Counted from the stretch's first letter, positions 1 through 12,326 are shown. The stretch: DNA of 64,000 nt from Nicotiana tabacum (GCF_000715075.1 NC_134082.1:209693948-209757947); one strand, 5' to 3'. The notes: generated by a model from the letters alone, not told the origin. Program-made: numbers and translations.

Positions 1-614
1 AGCCTTTCCTTTAATATAACTTTCTGTGCCATCTCCAGAACAGGTATTAGCAAAATTTTATAATCCTGCAACTCAAAAATATCTAATACTAGTAGCTTAT
101 AACAAATTCAAAATTAGCAAGGAGTAGTTGAGTTTTTTTTAGGGGAGGTTGCAACGGTGCCATGTAATAGTGCGTTACAGGTGATCAAACACCCCATTTT
201 ACTATTGGCATATGTCTTGGTCTCCGCATATTTCCAACTACCTGTCAAATGGAGCAGCAGTTTTCTGGGGCCCAGGGAATCAAAACTCCTTTCCGTCTCC
301 TTTAATGGTGATAGAAAGGTAGCATAATCATGGAAACAAAAGAAAAGTTTGTCAAAAAATTATTGATAGACTTATATTTCTCAAATAAAAAATATCATTT
401 CGAGAAAAATAATCTTCACTTTAAACGAGTTTTTATTTAATATTTTGTTTTCAAGATATAATGGATCAAAAAGACTTGATCTAATGAACTAGAAGAGGGC
501 ACAACTTTTGAGGAAATAGTTATGCTCTCAATTTAGTTGAGTTTCAAAGATAATGTTACTAGGAATTCCTAATAATTAGGAGGATAATAGGAACAAAAAT
601 GGTGATTATGCATT
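1..614. other. AT-rich intergenic DNA
   Basis: I see no gene, repeat boundary or RNA feature in this stretch. It is AT-rich and has no ORF of note. Confidence 0.5.
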
Positions 615-782
615 TATGCCCGGTGCACTAAACTCCTGCTATGTGCGAAATTCGGGTAAGGGTCGGACCACAAAGGTTTATTGTACGTAGTTTTACTCTG
701 CATTTCGACAAGAGGTTATTTTCATGGTTTGAACCCGTGACCTCCTAATCACATGACAACAACTTTACCAATTACACCAATA
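615..782 (-). repeat. TS-like tRNA-derived SINE
   Basis: Read on the minus strand, the element opens with a pol III A-box-like TGGTGTAATTGGT (complement of 767-779) and then a B box GGGTTCAAACC (complement of 726-736). It continues with the GGTCCGACCC and GGAGTTTAGTGCACCGGGC blocks that I know from the tobacco TS/SolS SINE families. Transcription by RNA polymerase III from the internal promoter is the family norm. I could not find a clean target-site duplication, so the 3' end near 615 is approximate. A tRNA gene is excluded because there is no cloverleaf. Confidence 0.75.
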
Positions 783-2168
783 TATTACAAACTCAATAAT
801 TAAAATGAGTTATGAATATGATAAAAACTTCCAATCCCGACTCTGGAGTAAAAAAAAAAAAACACAAACATTTGATTGACGAATGAAATCCACTTTACTT
901 GGGATGGTGGGTCAGTTAGTCAATATATCCTTAAGTGGAAGTATGATATGGATCTTTTTAATGGAAGAAAATAAATGAAACCATGTGGGATATGAGGCAT
1001 CTATTTCATTGATTTTCTTAAAAAAATAATTTTCTCACACCTATTTCATATTCTAGAGGGAAAAAGGTACATGAATGGATCAAACTCGGGATCGTCGACA
1101 TATGGTTTTCGGCCCAAAGTTAGATCCTTTCAAGGCCCAAATGGAGGAAGGGCCACGTGGTGGGTGGGACATGTCCACTTTCCCATGTGTTGTCCAGTTG
1201 TCGTTGTTGGATAGCCGTCCAATAAATTCCAAAATACTACTCATCAACCTTCTATAATAATCCATTTTCCTCCCCAATAATGTATTTCTTTGTTTCTTAT
1301 CATGTGTTTAATATTCTTATTGAGATACAATTAATTTGAATTTGTATAGCATAAGATCCATTATAAGAGAACACTTTTTATTAAAAAAAAAATATTTCAA
1401 GGACTCGAACATATAACCTCTAATTAAAGGTGGAAGTACCGACTTCAACTCTTTGTATGATCAATAGAGAAAGACTCGGTTTAATTTTATTATTGATATT
1501 ATTTTATCATTTTAATTTATGTATTTTATTTTCATTTATTTTAAAAGACTATTTTTAGTATTTAATTAAAATTTTAATGTTTACATTCTTCGTATTTTTT
1601 ACCATTAATGGTACTCTTTTTTATAGGAATGATTAAAGCACGTTTAGGCTCATAAGATGCAAAAGCATTTTTAGTGTGTTACACACGTATTTAGTTTGAA
1701 ATTATTTGATTAATAGATTTTTTTTATTTTTAGATTTGTATTCGGTCAAACTAAGACACATAAAATGAATGAAGGAAGTAATATTTATCTTCACTGAAAT
1801 TTATAACTTATTTACCTTTCTCTGTTTCACTTATATTTCATTTTTTTTTTCTCTGAAAAGTAGTCAAGCTCTTTTATCAGAGAATTTCCAGAGAATAAAA
1901 AATATATTCGAAAATTGACTGACATGAGATCAGTTAAATACGTAATACAGTACTATGTTTTTCTTTACCGATCGACGTATAATACGAAACTTATATAAAG
2001 CTCAATCGGCCTTAATTAACAGCTTAGCTGTATTCTTTTTCATGTCAAAGAAAACATTAGCTTATTTTTTTAATAAAACCTTTCAACCCTTACAAACGTA
2101 GAAGTGATATAAAGGGAAATGGATTTCACGCATTCCCAGAAGATATCATAGCAGACACAAAAAAATAC
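783..2168. other. AT-rich intergenic DNA with possible SINE remnant
   Basis: Mostly unassigned AT-rich DNA. Near 1390-1470 the minus strand carries GTTCGAGTCC, close to a pol III B box, next to an A-tract. This may be a decayed SINE, but no A box or target duplication is convincing. Short ORFs on both strands at 1075-1277 mirror each other and look accidental. Confidence 0.3.
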
Positions 2169-2170
2169 TA

Positions 2171-2404
2171 CTCCCTCTAATCCAAGTTATGTGAACCTAT
2201 TTTTTCTGGTCCGTTCTTTTTAAATTTGGAAACAATTTAGCTTAAATTTACAATTCTACCCTTAATAAGAAGCTTTTATAACCATACAAATACTCTAGGC
2301 CCCTTTTTAACTTATTTAGGATCACAAATTTCAAAAGTCTTCTTTTTTTCTTCTTAAATTTCGTGCTCAATCAAATAAGTTTACATAAATTGAAACAGAG
2401 GGAG
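2171..2404. mobile_element. Stowaway-like MITE
   Basis: A 234-bp element with terminal inverted repeats starting CTCCCTCT at the left and ending AGAGGGAG at the right. Pairing continues inward imperfectly (left AAGTTATGTGAAC, right GTTTACATAAATT). It is flanked by TA on each side (2169-2170 and 2405-2406), as expected for Tc1/mariner-type MITEs. There is no coding capacity, so it would depend on a transposase made elsewhere. Confidence 0.85.
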
Positions 2405-2406
2405 TA

Positions 2407-3058
2407 TATATATATATATATTCATATGGAAGTAGTAACATTTACTATGATTTAACAACTTAGCTGTTCCATAAAGGCTGAACATGTTCTAATTTAATCT
2501 AGTTTCGTAACATCTAATCATTCATTTCTAATCTACACCAACTGTGCCGGGCATCTTGTGTATTCACCGATTAATGGAATCAAGGGGACAATCCTATTAG
2601 AAGTATTTTATCCATTGTTGTTTCCCTTTTCCATATGCAAATTATGACCTTTAAAAAGTTATCATGTATTTATACCAAATCAATATAAGAATGGCATATG
2701 TTTGTACATATATTTTATTATTTAATCATTGATAAGTTGAATTCATTTGATGTAAACCCAGGGCGAGTAAGTATTTACTATTGTGATTCTACCACGTACC
2801 ATCATTAAAATGTAGGCACCATAAAACTGTTTTTTTGTCACATTAAAAAGTAATTGGATTATATTTACTTGCTATAACAATAACTTCACAGAACTCTACC
2901 TATTGTATCAGTAAAGTTACAAAATTACTTATGTCATACTAAAATAACTGTATTTTATCTAATATAATAGCAGATCATTAAACTTACTCTCTACAACGAC
3001 AAAAACAAACCATTACGGTGACTTTATTATTATACCGGTAAAGTTCTATAGTTTTACT
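2407..3058. other. AT-rich intergenic DNA
   Basis: No gene or recognisable repeat. The sequence is low-complexity, AT-rich and unassigned. Confidence 0.45.
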
Positions 3059-3967
3059 TAGGTGTGTACATAGGCCGGGTTGGTTCGGATTTTACAATTA
3101 TCAAATCAAACCAATAAAACTCGGGTTTTTCAATCTCGGTTTTTCTCGGATTTTCGGGTTATTCGGATTTTTTTCCGGTAAAATCTTCGTAGAATAAAAC
3201 ATATAATGTATGCTCAAAATATTTCTTTAATCCTAGTAAGATACAACTATATGAAGTATTTTTCAAGAAAATAATACAAAATATGAGATGTGTCATGATA
3301 TTATCCTAAAATATTCAACAATAAAGACAATAAAATTATGTAATATAAATATTGCTAATTAAAAAGTCATAATAAAAATAAACATAATCTAAAAGTACTA
3401 AGTCATGCTAAAATAAATAGACTAATAAGGGAGTATTAATTACATGACTAAACACTAAAGAAAAATAAAAATAGGTTATGCATTTTTATCTAAATTATTG
3501 CAAAACAAAAAATAGATATTCAATACATTCTCGTTCGTAATATTGAATTGAATGTTTTTTGTTAGCATTAGTATTGATTTGAATTTGGTTTGGGCTTTTG
3601 TTAGCATTATTTAATTTACTAATATTAATGGCTATAAAACTTATTGGAGCATTCAAAAGTTCTAAGTCCAACCTTGAAATAATACCTTAAAAGATAAAAT
3701 TATGAAAAATTTTAAGAAATATTTATAAATTACATCACAATAAGTATATTTATATATTAAATATATCTAAAATTTCTATATATGTAATGTCGGGTTGGTT
3801 TGGTTTCGGTTTGACTTTCTTTAGTTAAAACCAAACCAAACCAATTATGGTCGGGTTTTTTTTTCCAACACCAAACCAAATCAAACCAAACCATAGTCGT
3901 TTTTTTTCTCGGTTTGACTCGGATTATCGGGTTGGTGCGATTTGTCGGTTTCCTTTGTACACCCCTA
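3059..3967. mobile_element. hAT-like non-autonomous element
   Basis: The ends are imperfect inverted repeats: left TAGGTGTGTACATAGG, right (complement) TAGGGGTGTACAAAGG. Subterminal regions are rich in GGTTTGGTTTGG/CGGGTTGG blocks in opposite orientations, a composition I know from Solanaceae hAT-like MITEs. The interior is AT-rich and non-coding. The 8-bp flanks (GTTTTACT and GGTGTGTT) do not match well, so the insertion is old or the ends are slightly misplaced. Confidence 0.6.
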
Positions 3968-5057
3968 GGTGTGTTAGTGGATAAAAATTTATGACTTTAC
4001 TACCATATTGGGTGAATAGACGTGCTAAACCTTTAATCTGGCAGTAAATGATTTTTGACTTTGCTATATATTTATAGCGAGTACACAGCAAAGTCTTACA
4101 AATGTTATCGATTGTTAAAGATTATTAGTTTATTAATCTTTGTGTTCGATGAATTCCAGACTATACTATGTTTAAAAAAAAAAAAAATCTCCTTTTCAAT
4201 TTACGCTACACTACTTTTTATTAGCCCGTTTCTAGAAGAGTAATAGGAGTATAATTTTATTTTAAAAATAAATTAACTTTAAATTTATTATTTCGCTCTT
4301 AATGAGAAACTTATATAGTCACCTAAATATTATAATATTATCAGATGATAAAGATCATAAATTATTTTAAAAAATCATTTTTTTTAAACACCGAAGCGAG
4401 AATGGAGATATTTTTCATGAAAACTAAAAAGAAAAAGAGAGTGATCAGTAGTGCGGAAGTAGGTCTGATAGGAATAGGTGTGGATGAGAGCTTAAGGCTT
4501 AAAGATAACTTTAATGACCTCTTTATGTTATTCAATTGCTTATATGTTAAGGTGAAGAGAATGTGGAGGAAGAATTGATAGGAGAAGACACCTTTTGACC
4601 TGAGAATCTCTATAAGATTATAAATATCACTATATCACAATTCTTAAATTGTGTGTACATATTCGTAAAAGTTACGATATTTGTAATATTATATCGAAAA
4701 TTGACGATGACACTGGAACCAGAAACTTCTATTTTACTCTATTATTTGAAAGAATTTGAATTGCCAACCTAAAACTCGAGACAAAAGGTAAAGTAGTTTA
4801 CACTTTAATAGCCTGGTGAACTATTAATCTTCATACGCACTTTGTGTGGTTATTATTAGTTGGGAGGTGAATGATCAAGTGAATTTGAAAATATAAAAAA
4901 GGTAAATATGGAAAAATCAAAAGAATTCAACATATTATATATATGATAATATTTAGGTGACTATACATACATATTATATTCGCAATGTAATTTTCTAACG
5001 AAACCCCCAAATCCCTTCCTGCGCGTAATTAGCTCTAGAAAAATAAAAATGGACATT
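3968..5057. other. AT-rich intergenic DNA
   Basis: No supported gene. A 77-codon ORF at 4345-4578 has lysine-rich, low-complexity content and no recognisable domain, so I do not call it. The 4240-4340 stretch vaguely resembles decayed MITE sequence. Confidence 0.4.
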
Positions 5058-5069
5058 TAGATGTAAATG

Positions 5070-5262
5070 GTTTTTTTGGTTTCCCATTCGATGTCCGGTA
5101 CCTACATTGGGGCCCAACTAAATTCGGATTCGCGCCGGGAAATCCCACATTGGGGGCAAAGTGCTCTCTAACAAAGGTGACTTCATACCTAGGGATTCGA
5201 ACTCTGGTTAAGGATGAAGGAGTATTTACCACTCCACCACAACCCATGTTGGTTAGATGAAC
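5070..5262 (-). repeat. tRNA-derived SINE with 12-bp TSD
   Basis: Minus-strand SINE with an A-box-like GTGGTGGAGTGGT near the 5' end and a B box GAGTTCGAATCCC, followed by a tRNA-unrelated body and a short A/C-rich tail at the low-coordinate side. It is flanked by a perfect 12-bp direct repeat TAGATGTAAATG at 5058-5069 and 5263-5274, the signature of LINE-assisted retroposition. The body matches SINEs widespread in Solanaceae genomes. The 70-codon ORF inside it is an accident of the SINE sequence. Confidence 0.9.
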
Positions 5263-5274
5263 TAGATGTAAATG

Positions 5275-5800
5275 TTAAACTCCACGTATACTAGCTTCAG
5301 AAACAGTAACTCTGTTCTCTATCTCAACTTGGAATATATTATTACCACATCCGTTTCGAAAAGATTGTTTTGGTTTGACTTGACACAAATTTTAATAAAG
5401 AAGAGAATTTTTTTAAAATATATGATTTTAAATAAACCATAGCATTTGTGTGGCTTTTGAAACTTATAAACTTGTTATAGTATTTGTATAGCTATAAATA
5501 CTTTCTACTAAGGAAATAATAAAAGGTGTCAATATTTTTAGAATAAATTAATAAGAAATAGTAACAATATTTTTGGAAAAGAGAAAGTAGTTGGAATGCT
5601 TTTTAATGAAAAGGGTCAATTAATACATTAAAGGTGACGAAGAAGAGGAGAATTAAAGCCCTGCACGCATCTTAGAATAGGAACCCTATGCTTTTGGTAT
5701 ATGTTTATTAAAATTGTTATCCAGATCTTTTGCCTTTTATTTATGCATTATGCATAATGGTATTTCATATTTGGACGTGTGTATTATGCCTTTGATATCC
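5275..5800. other. Intergenic DNA with decayed MITE fragment
   Basis: About 5345-5610 resembles the internal part of a mariner-type MITE related to the one at 2171-2404 (shared ATAGTATTTGTATAGCTAT-like core), but the terminal repeats are lost. The rest is unassigned. Confidence 0.35.
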
Positions 5801-6694
5801 CACATTAGCAAGGGTGTCAATGGATATTCGAAAATCGATTAAACCGATCGAATCACACCGCACTGAATCGATTTTTAGGTTTCTTTTTAAGAAACCGTAG
5901 ATTTTTATATAAATCTATAACCGCACCGATAATTAAGGTAGGTTTTTTATTTTATAAAAATAAATCGAAAAAATACCGAACCGTACCGAATAAATTTTAC
6001 ATGTAGAAAATATATTTATTTAATAAGTTTAAAAATAATAATGCATTAAATTTTCTTTGAGCCTTGGAATTATAAAACTATTACAAGCCACCAAGTAATT
6101 AAACTCAAAATACTAATTTGTAAAACCTATTAACTTCTACTTAAACTAAGTTATTTCAAATATCTTTATTAGCAAGACACAAAGTATTCTACCGATTATG
6201 AGTAACAAACTAAAATGTATTGAATATGTTTCCTTTCATATAATTAAGATTTATCTTTTTGAATATTTAATCTTCTATAGACTTTATTCTAGAGTCCCAA
6301 CTCGGTATATCTTTCAACTCGGGTGACTAATATTTTCTTTGCTTTTGTTTGATTTCTTTTACACTGTTGTAGAATAGTTGTTGGATCTATACTCTAGCCA
6401 TATTTTTTTTTAATTCATCACCCTTTAAACAGTAAAAATATCTAGAGAGTTTTGTTAAGTCCTATAAAAGAACGTATGTTATTGCAATTCTACTTTACTA
6501 GTGTTTTTACATGATATTTAAAAAAATACCAAAAATTAACCGAACCGTACCGATACCGAAGAGAAATCGACATAATTGGGACGGTTTCGAAAAGTCTAAT
6601 CTTGGTTATACATAATAGAATAACCGAAAAATTGGTATGGTACAAATTTATAAAATAACCGGCCGAACCGAACCATTGACACCCTACACATTAG
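5801..6694. mobile_element. hAT-like non-autonomous element with 8-bp TSD
   Basis: The element proper is 5809-6686 (878 bp), flanked by a perfect 8-bp duplication CACATTAG at 5801-5808 and 6687-6694. Inverted ends read (CA)AGGGTGTCAATGG on the left and, on the complement, TAGGGTGTCAATGG on the right. Subterminal ACCGAACCG-type blocks recur in inverted orientation. An 8-bp duplication with such ends is typical of the hAT superfamily. The interior has no transposase ORF. Confidence 0.88.
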
Positions 6695-6842
6695 TAGAGT
6701 TCAAGATGATGTTCTCATTTTTTAAGTGGGAACATTACAAACTCCTAGCTCAATGACAGGACGTCCCAATAATTTCGGGGTATTATCACTTTTAGCTCGC
6801 ACCAGAAATTATTTATATTTGATAGTTGAAAAAATGTATAAA

Positions 6843-6848
<6 letters not shown>

Positions 6849-6890
<42 letters not shown>
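6849..6890. repeat. (AT)n microsatellite
   Basis: About 20 uninterrupted AT dinucleotide units in otherwise unassigned intergenic DNA (6695-7086). Confidence 0.95.
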
Positions 6891-6893
<3 letters not shown>

Positions 6894-7086
6894 TTACAAA
6901 ATATTTTCGACTATTATTTTTATAGTGGTTATACAATAATTTCAGCCGCGATTGTTTTCGGAAATTGCTGAAACTGTTCCCAACTTCTTCTTAAAAACTT
7001 TTTAAAAGTTTTATTTCAAGGAAAAAACTTTTTCAATTTTTGCAAAAATTACGTATGAAGTTTAACGGAAAAATTATTTTAATCAA

Positions 7087-7199
7087 TTCAACAACCGTAA
7101 TGATTTCATAAATGATGTCACTTAACCTATTGCCATCGTGCACAAACATTCCAAAAAATGATACTATTTACATAAAAAAAAACTATTGAGATGTAGTTA

Positions 7200-7240
<41 letters not shown>

Positions 7241-7349
7241 ACAACCGTAATGATTTCATAAATGATGTCACTTAACCTATTGCCATCGTGCACAAACATT
7301 CCAAAAAATGATACTATTTACATAAAAAAAAACTATTGAGATGTAGTTA

Positions 7350-7420
<71 letters not shown>
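7087..7420. repeat. 150-bp tandem duplication with (ATT)n
   Basis: A unit starting TTCAACAACCGTAATG at 7087 is repeated from 7237 with no difference over the roughly 113-bp unique part. Each copy ends in an (ATT)n array, about 12 units in the first and over 20 in the second. The arrays probably mediated the duplication. No coding content. Confidence 0.95.
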
Positions 7421-7421
<1 letters not shown>

Positions 7422-7429
7422 TCTAAGGC

Positions 7430-7678
7430 TTGTACTGCGTTGAGTCAACATATAGTTATGTGCAGTTACTTGTATATGTAGTGGTATCACAACTGTCATA
7501 CGTGTACATATGTACACAATACAATAATGTTAAGGAGTGTAGTTTTATTTTACAATTCATTTCATCCTCTCCCCGTTCTCTCAGATATTTTCCTCTCTCA
7601 GAACTCTCGAGAATCACCATTGAAGCTTCTAAGCTTCTCAGCAAGCTTCATCTCTTCTTCATTGTAATAATCTCGATA
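7430..7678 (+). repeat. 5' LTR of Ty1/Copia remnant
   Basis: The stretch directly before a Copia-type primer-binding site, so by position it is the 5' LTR. The exact start is not fixed, because no second LTR is in the window to compare. It has a pyrimidine-rich region (TTCATCCTCTCCCCGTTCTC) and no ORF. Confidence 0.55.
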
Positions 7679-7690
7679 TGGTATCAGAGC
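7679..7690 (+). promoter_or_regulatory. Primer-binding site, Copia element
   Basis: TGGTATCAGAGC is the standard PBS complementary to the 3' end of initiator methionine tRNA, which primes minus-strand cDNA synthesis. It sits just after the presumed LTR and about 200 nt before the gag start. Confidence 0.9.
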
Positions 7691-7889
7691 CGGTAGAACG
7701 TATTTGCTCGAAATCTGCCGGAATTTTGTGTCTCAAGATCTCTTTTCCTCCGTCACCTACTAAAAGGTATGACTCTATGATTCCGATCTGCAATTTTCAT
7801 ATGAATTGAAGAGTTTTCTACAAAATTGATCTGTCTACTCACCAAATCGGTTGATACATTCGTCAAGTTTATCGATTAGATCTCCTTAC

Positions 7890-9930
7890 ATGGCTATCGA
7901 TCAGATCAAAGAACTCACACCCAATACAAGTAAAAATGACCAACCAGTTATCGGTGCGAGCAATCCTTTATACATTTACCCTTTGGATAGTCCCGGAGTA
8001 ATGCTAATGTCTGTTCTATTTGACAGAATTAGGTATAGGTCATGGAGAAGGAGTGTGTTTAGAGCCCTATTAGTCAAAAACAAATTAGGTTTCATAAATG
8101 GGGAATGTAGGAAACCTACCCCTAATTCAACCTTGTTTTTGTCAATCGGAGAGATGCGACGATATGATAACTTCCTGGATCATTAATTCCCTCACAAAGG
8201 AGAATTCTGACAGGGTTGAGTATGTCAATGATTCGGTCGAGCTATAGAGGGAACTAGAAGATCGATATGATCAAATAAATAGGGCAAAGCTGCATCAGAT
8301 CCAAAAAGAGATCAACAACCTTGTTCAGGGCTCCTTAGACATTACTGCCTACTATGCACGAATGAAACAGATTGTGGGAAGAACCAAACACCTTGAGTGC
8401 TATATCTCAGTATAGTTGTGTTTGCATGTGTGGATCAAAGGAGACTATACATAAGGCAGAACATGATCGACAACTCATTTAGTTTTTATAGGCCTAAATG
8501 AAGTCTAACAATAGTGTGAGGATGCATTTTGATGATGAAACCTCTGTCATCCTTAGCGCATGCCTTCTATCTGCTAATACAAGAGGAGAAGCAAAGATAA
8601 TTCAGACCAAACAATCAACTAAACCTCGAGTCTACTTCACTACACGTGAATGCCACATCTTCACAACATCATACTCCACTCGAACCTAGGAATTTCAAAA
8701 CACATTACACTACGAATGATAGGGCTCGACCATTATGTAATTATTGCAAAAGGCCAGGCCACACTAAGAACAAGTGTTATAAGCTACAATAGATATTCCC
8801 AAAACAATTCATACAACATTTAAAGCTTTAATCGCACTAGCACTCAACAATTCGATTAGGGTAACAATTCAAGTCAAATTCAAAATCACTAGTTCAATAG
8901 AGGAAAAGGAGTTGTGCCAAATGTACATGGAGTCCCAACTGATCTACTCCATGAGAAGGAAGATAATCCAACCCAGTATGATGAGAATCAAAATTTTAGC
9001 TTGGCAAAAGAACAATATGGGTAGATAATGAATTTGCTGCAACATTTCTAGACAAGCAACACAGAAGGATCTCCCAGTAATGCGAATATCACTAATGGTG
9101 CTATCAACTTTGCAGGTATTGTAGTCTGCACTTCTACTATTGATTTTGACAAACCATCATGCAAATAATTTGAATTAAAAACTGACTTTTGGATCACAGA
9201 CTTAGGAGCATCTAACCATATGACCTTTAATAAAACTGCACTTAGTAATATCATAACACTACCATATCCTCTACTGATAAGTTTACCAAATGGATATAGG
9301 GTAAAAGTGCTTGACCTTGGAGATGTGATACTCAGTCCTGAAATTACCTTACACAAAGTCCTATATGTTCCATCTTTCAAGTACAACCTAATTTCTGTCC
9401 ATTCACTTGTAGTGCATCTTAGGTGTATTGTGTTCTTTACCGATGCACTATATCTGTTGCAGGTCCCTTCAGTGAAAAAGCCTCCAGTGATTGGTAGTAA
9501 CAAGGAAGGACTATACTATCTATGTTCTAGGTGTCTAAAGGGTAAAAGTACTATTTCAAATGTTAATGTGTTAGTTTCTTGTTGCAATCATTCTTCTTGT
9601 GCTAGTGTAAATAGCAGAGACTTCAAAAGTCCTGCTCATTCACATACTCATTCACCAAATATAAATACTTTCATTCACAATAATAAGAATGACTCTTCAA
9701 CTGTGTTTGATAAGTATGATGTAAATCTTTTGTGGCATAATAGGCTTGATCACGTTTCCTTTGTCAAAATGAGAGGAATATCCTACATACTTGTGAATTT
9801 CTCACCTAAACAACCTTTCACCTATTCTATTTGCCCCATGGCTAGACAAGCCACACTTCCATTTCCACAAAGAACTAGTACCTTCACTCAGATATTTGAA
9901 TTACTGCATATTGACATATCAAATCTTGGT
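7890..9930 (+). pseudogene. Ty1/Copia gag-protease-integrase fragment
   Basis: A decayed 5' half of a Copia polyprotein. From the ATG at 7890 the Gag reads MAIDQIKE... with a UBN2-like core that shifts frame around 8130 and resumes as LWRELEDRYDQ-type sequence after a stop (8200-8400). A CCHC zinc knuckle (CNYCKRPGHTKNKC) lies near 8737-8780. The protease active site near 9200 reads DLGAS where Copia proteases have DSGAS or DTGAS, so the catalytic triad is altered. The pre-integrase zinc region (WHNRLDH, then CPMARQ) ends about 9910 and the integrase core fades. RT and RNase H are absent. The element is inactive. Confidence 0.85.
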
Positions 9931-10033
9931 ATTGACTTATTGAAAATCTCTTTGAGATTGCTTAGACAAATCTTTTTGCGTGAGGCCGTTGTTCCCTACC
10001 TTTCTTACCTTGTTTTTTGGGATCCCTACCATA
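9931..10033. other. Unassigned junction between Copia remnant and LTR-C
   Basis: About 100 bp that no longer aligns by eye with Copia integrase and precedes the LTR-C end at 10034. It may be diverged integrase or filler DNA. Confidence 0.3.
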
Positions 10034-11143
10034 TGTTATACTCCATTTTAACACGAGTCAAATTAGAGTATAACCTATTGAAAACACCGAGGTTTAAAAA
10101 GAGTTGCCACCTAATTGATGAAGGGTGAATTAGGACACCTTAAAAATTTAAGTCTATTTTTATGGCCTTAACTTAAATATTATGAGTACGGATTCTAACT
10201 AATCCTATAGGGAAGGTTATCAAAGCACCCTACATGATCCGTTAATTACAGTTACCGTCCAAACTTAGGTTAATTATATAAGGCAAATCCAAATAGAAGA
10301 TAGGCTAGATAATATACCCTTTGTTTCAAAATTAATACATAATATACCTAAATAGAATTTTGATGGAAGATAGCATTTGACGTTAATGTTGGCCAATTTC
10401 TTCTAGAAAAGCGCTTAAACCTCAAAGAGTCCTTTAATAAACCCAATAGCCATAGAATCGTTCTTCAAAAAGGTTAAGTCTTAGGAAAAGCCTTCATATG
10501 TACTTTTAGAGAACTACTCAGCTGGACTTAAACATCTTGTGTTTACTAAAGTCTACTTCAATATCATTAGAAAAGTCTTTGAAAGCGTCATTCGAAAAAG
10601 AAAAATAAATTGTTATATCTAAAGGTTGTGTTTTATGTGATTAGATAGTTGCAATTATCGGTAGTAAAAAGTAAAGATTCTACACAACTAATTACACCAT
10701 GCTAATACAAACTTTAACATATAATCTCAGAAGTTAGAGATAAACCGAAATCGCACAGGTAAAGTAAATAGCATGAATGATAAGGAAAAGAAATGAAAGA
10801 CGCCATAAGCATCCCCAAGCGTTTCACTTGTTTTTCTAGCTATCCGGTGCTCTAAGGAAGATGATATGCAATGACTCCATATGGTGGTGGTAGCGTTGAG
10901 TCTCTATGAGATCCCACTGCGAGAGTCTCGAATTAAGATTCTATTTACTGTTGTGGGGCAGTGAACTAGGACTTTGAGGGCTCAGATCTACCACTCCTTC
11001 GTTTCGAGAATGTAAAACTGGAGACTCAATATTGAAAAGTTTTCCACAGATTATAAAGTTTGAGATTAAAAGAAAAATGGAGTATGATATAAATTGAGTT
11101 TTTCGGGATTCCCAAGATATCTTTCGGCTGAGACTTTAGAATG

Positions 11144-11153
11144 TATTTATAGG
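11144..11153 (-). promoter_or_regulatory. Candidate TATA box in LTR-C
   Basis: The complement reads CCTATAAATA in an LTR, the expected position for a pol II promoter that would drive transcription toward lower coordinates. The match is by sequence only. Confidence 0.45.
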
Positions 11154-11456
11154 TGAAAAACACTAATCTAGGGTTTTGATTTGAATTTGAAATTCCAAAT
11201 TTCGTTGGCAGAGAAAGGTCATGGGTTGAGTGTGAAGTCCGAAAAAGAGCTGTTTGAATCTCTGCTATTTCTGCCTTCTCAGAGATTTCAAAGGTTCTTT
11301 GGCCTCTAGTGTTGACTTAATCTTGTATCAGGAAAGGGCAGGAGAAATGCAATGAAGAGAGAGAGAGAGAGAGGGTACGGAGTTTCACAAAAATGGAGGA
11401 ACAATTCTGAGGGAATAGTCTGCCATGGTGAAGTTTGCAAAAAGGGGGAAGAAGAC

Positions 11457-12056
11457 GTTGCTGGTAGGACTGCTTATCGGGTGGATTGGGCGGTTATTTA
11501 CTCTTAACGGTTTGACTTATCAGTTATTGGCTTTTAAATGTATTAATCCGCTAGCCACCCGATAAGATATCGGACGGATTGATATCGGTTTAGCTCTTAT
11601 CGAGCGGTTATCAGACGGCTTATGGACCTAATTCAATCTATATTGTGTGCATTAATTGTTTTGTTGCAAATAGAAGAGGTTTAGCTTGGAACAAATCGCA
11701 CACCGACTACGAGATGTTAGACTAAGCTGCGTTTCTTATACTGTTGGGATACAGACAATGAACAGACACTTGGATCCGGGGAAAAGGAGCAGAGGAAAGG
11801 GCAAAAGGAAACAGAAAGTTAACAGATAAAAATATAAAAACAACAAAAAATCAAAGCGAACACATTTAATTGTGCTAAAATCGGCCATTAACAAAAAAGT
11901 ATATTAATCACTTAATTCATTCTGATATACAAATCCACTGCGATTCGCATTTACTATTGCAAAATCTTCTTATTTCTGCAAGCCTAAAAATATATTCTTA
12001 CAAAGCTAGCCACTGGACGTCATCATAGCTCTTTCCAGATTGCACTAGTTGTCCAA

Positions 12057-12127
<71 letters not shown>

Positions 12128-12326
12128 TAACGGGTTAACGGATTATCCGTTAAGAAAATTGAATAATCCGCCCCCAAACCCATAAGCTGTTAATAAAAAA
12201 ATTTCAATCTGTTCCCTATCCGTTAAACCATTAACCCGATACCAACAAGCCATTAAGCTTCGGTTGCGGTTCGATTTCGGTTCGGTTTTCGATTTTGGTT
12301 CGGTTTTGAACACCCCTAGTTGCTGG
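11457..12326. mobile_element. hAT-like insertion in LTR-C with 8-bp TSD
   Basis: A perfect 8-bp duplication GTTGCTGG (11457-11464 and 12319-12326) flanks 11465-12318 (854 bp). The ends are TAGGACTG on the left and, on the complement, TAGGGGTG on the right, a decayed inverted repeat of the hAT type. Subterminal ATCGGGTGG and TTCGGTTCGG blocks resemble the other hAT-like elements here. No transposase ORF. It contains a long (AT)n run. Confidence 0.82.
12060..12125. repeat. (AT)n microsatellite
   Basis: About 33 AT units inside the hAT-like element; no other content. Confidence 0.95.

Noticed and set aside
1075..1277. Overlapping ORFs on both strands
   Set aside because: Mirror-image short ORFs without domain support.
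3051..3975. 8-bp target duplication of the hAT-like element
   Set aside because: GTTTTACT and GGTGTGTT do not match well enough; I kept only the inverted-end evidence.
4345..4578. 77-codon ORF as a small gene
   Set aside because: Lys/Ile/Phe-rich AT-driven content, no domain, no conserved relatives visible in the window.
5070..5262. tRNA gene
   Set aside because: A and B boxes are present but there is no cloverleaf or anticodon arm, and a 12-bp target repeat shows a SINE.
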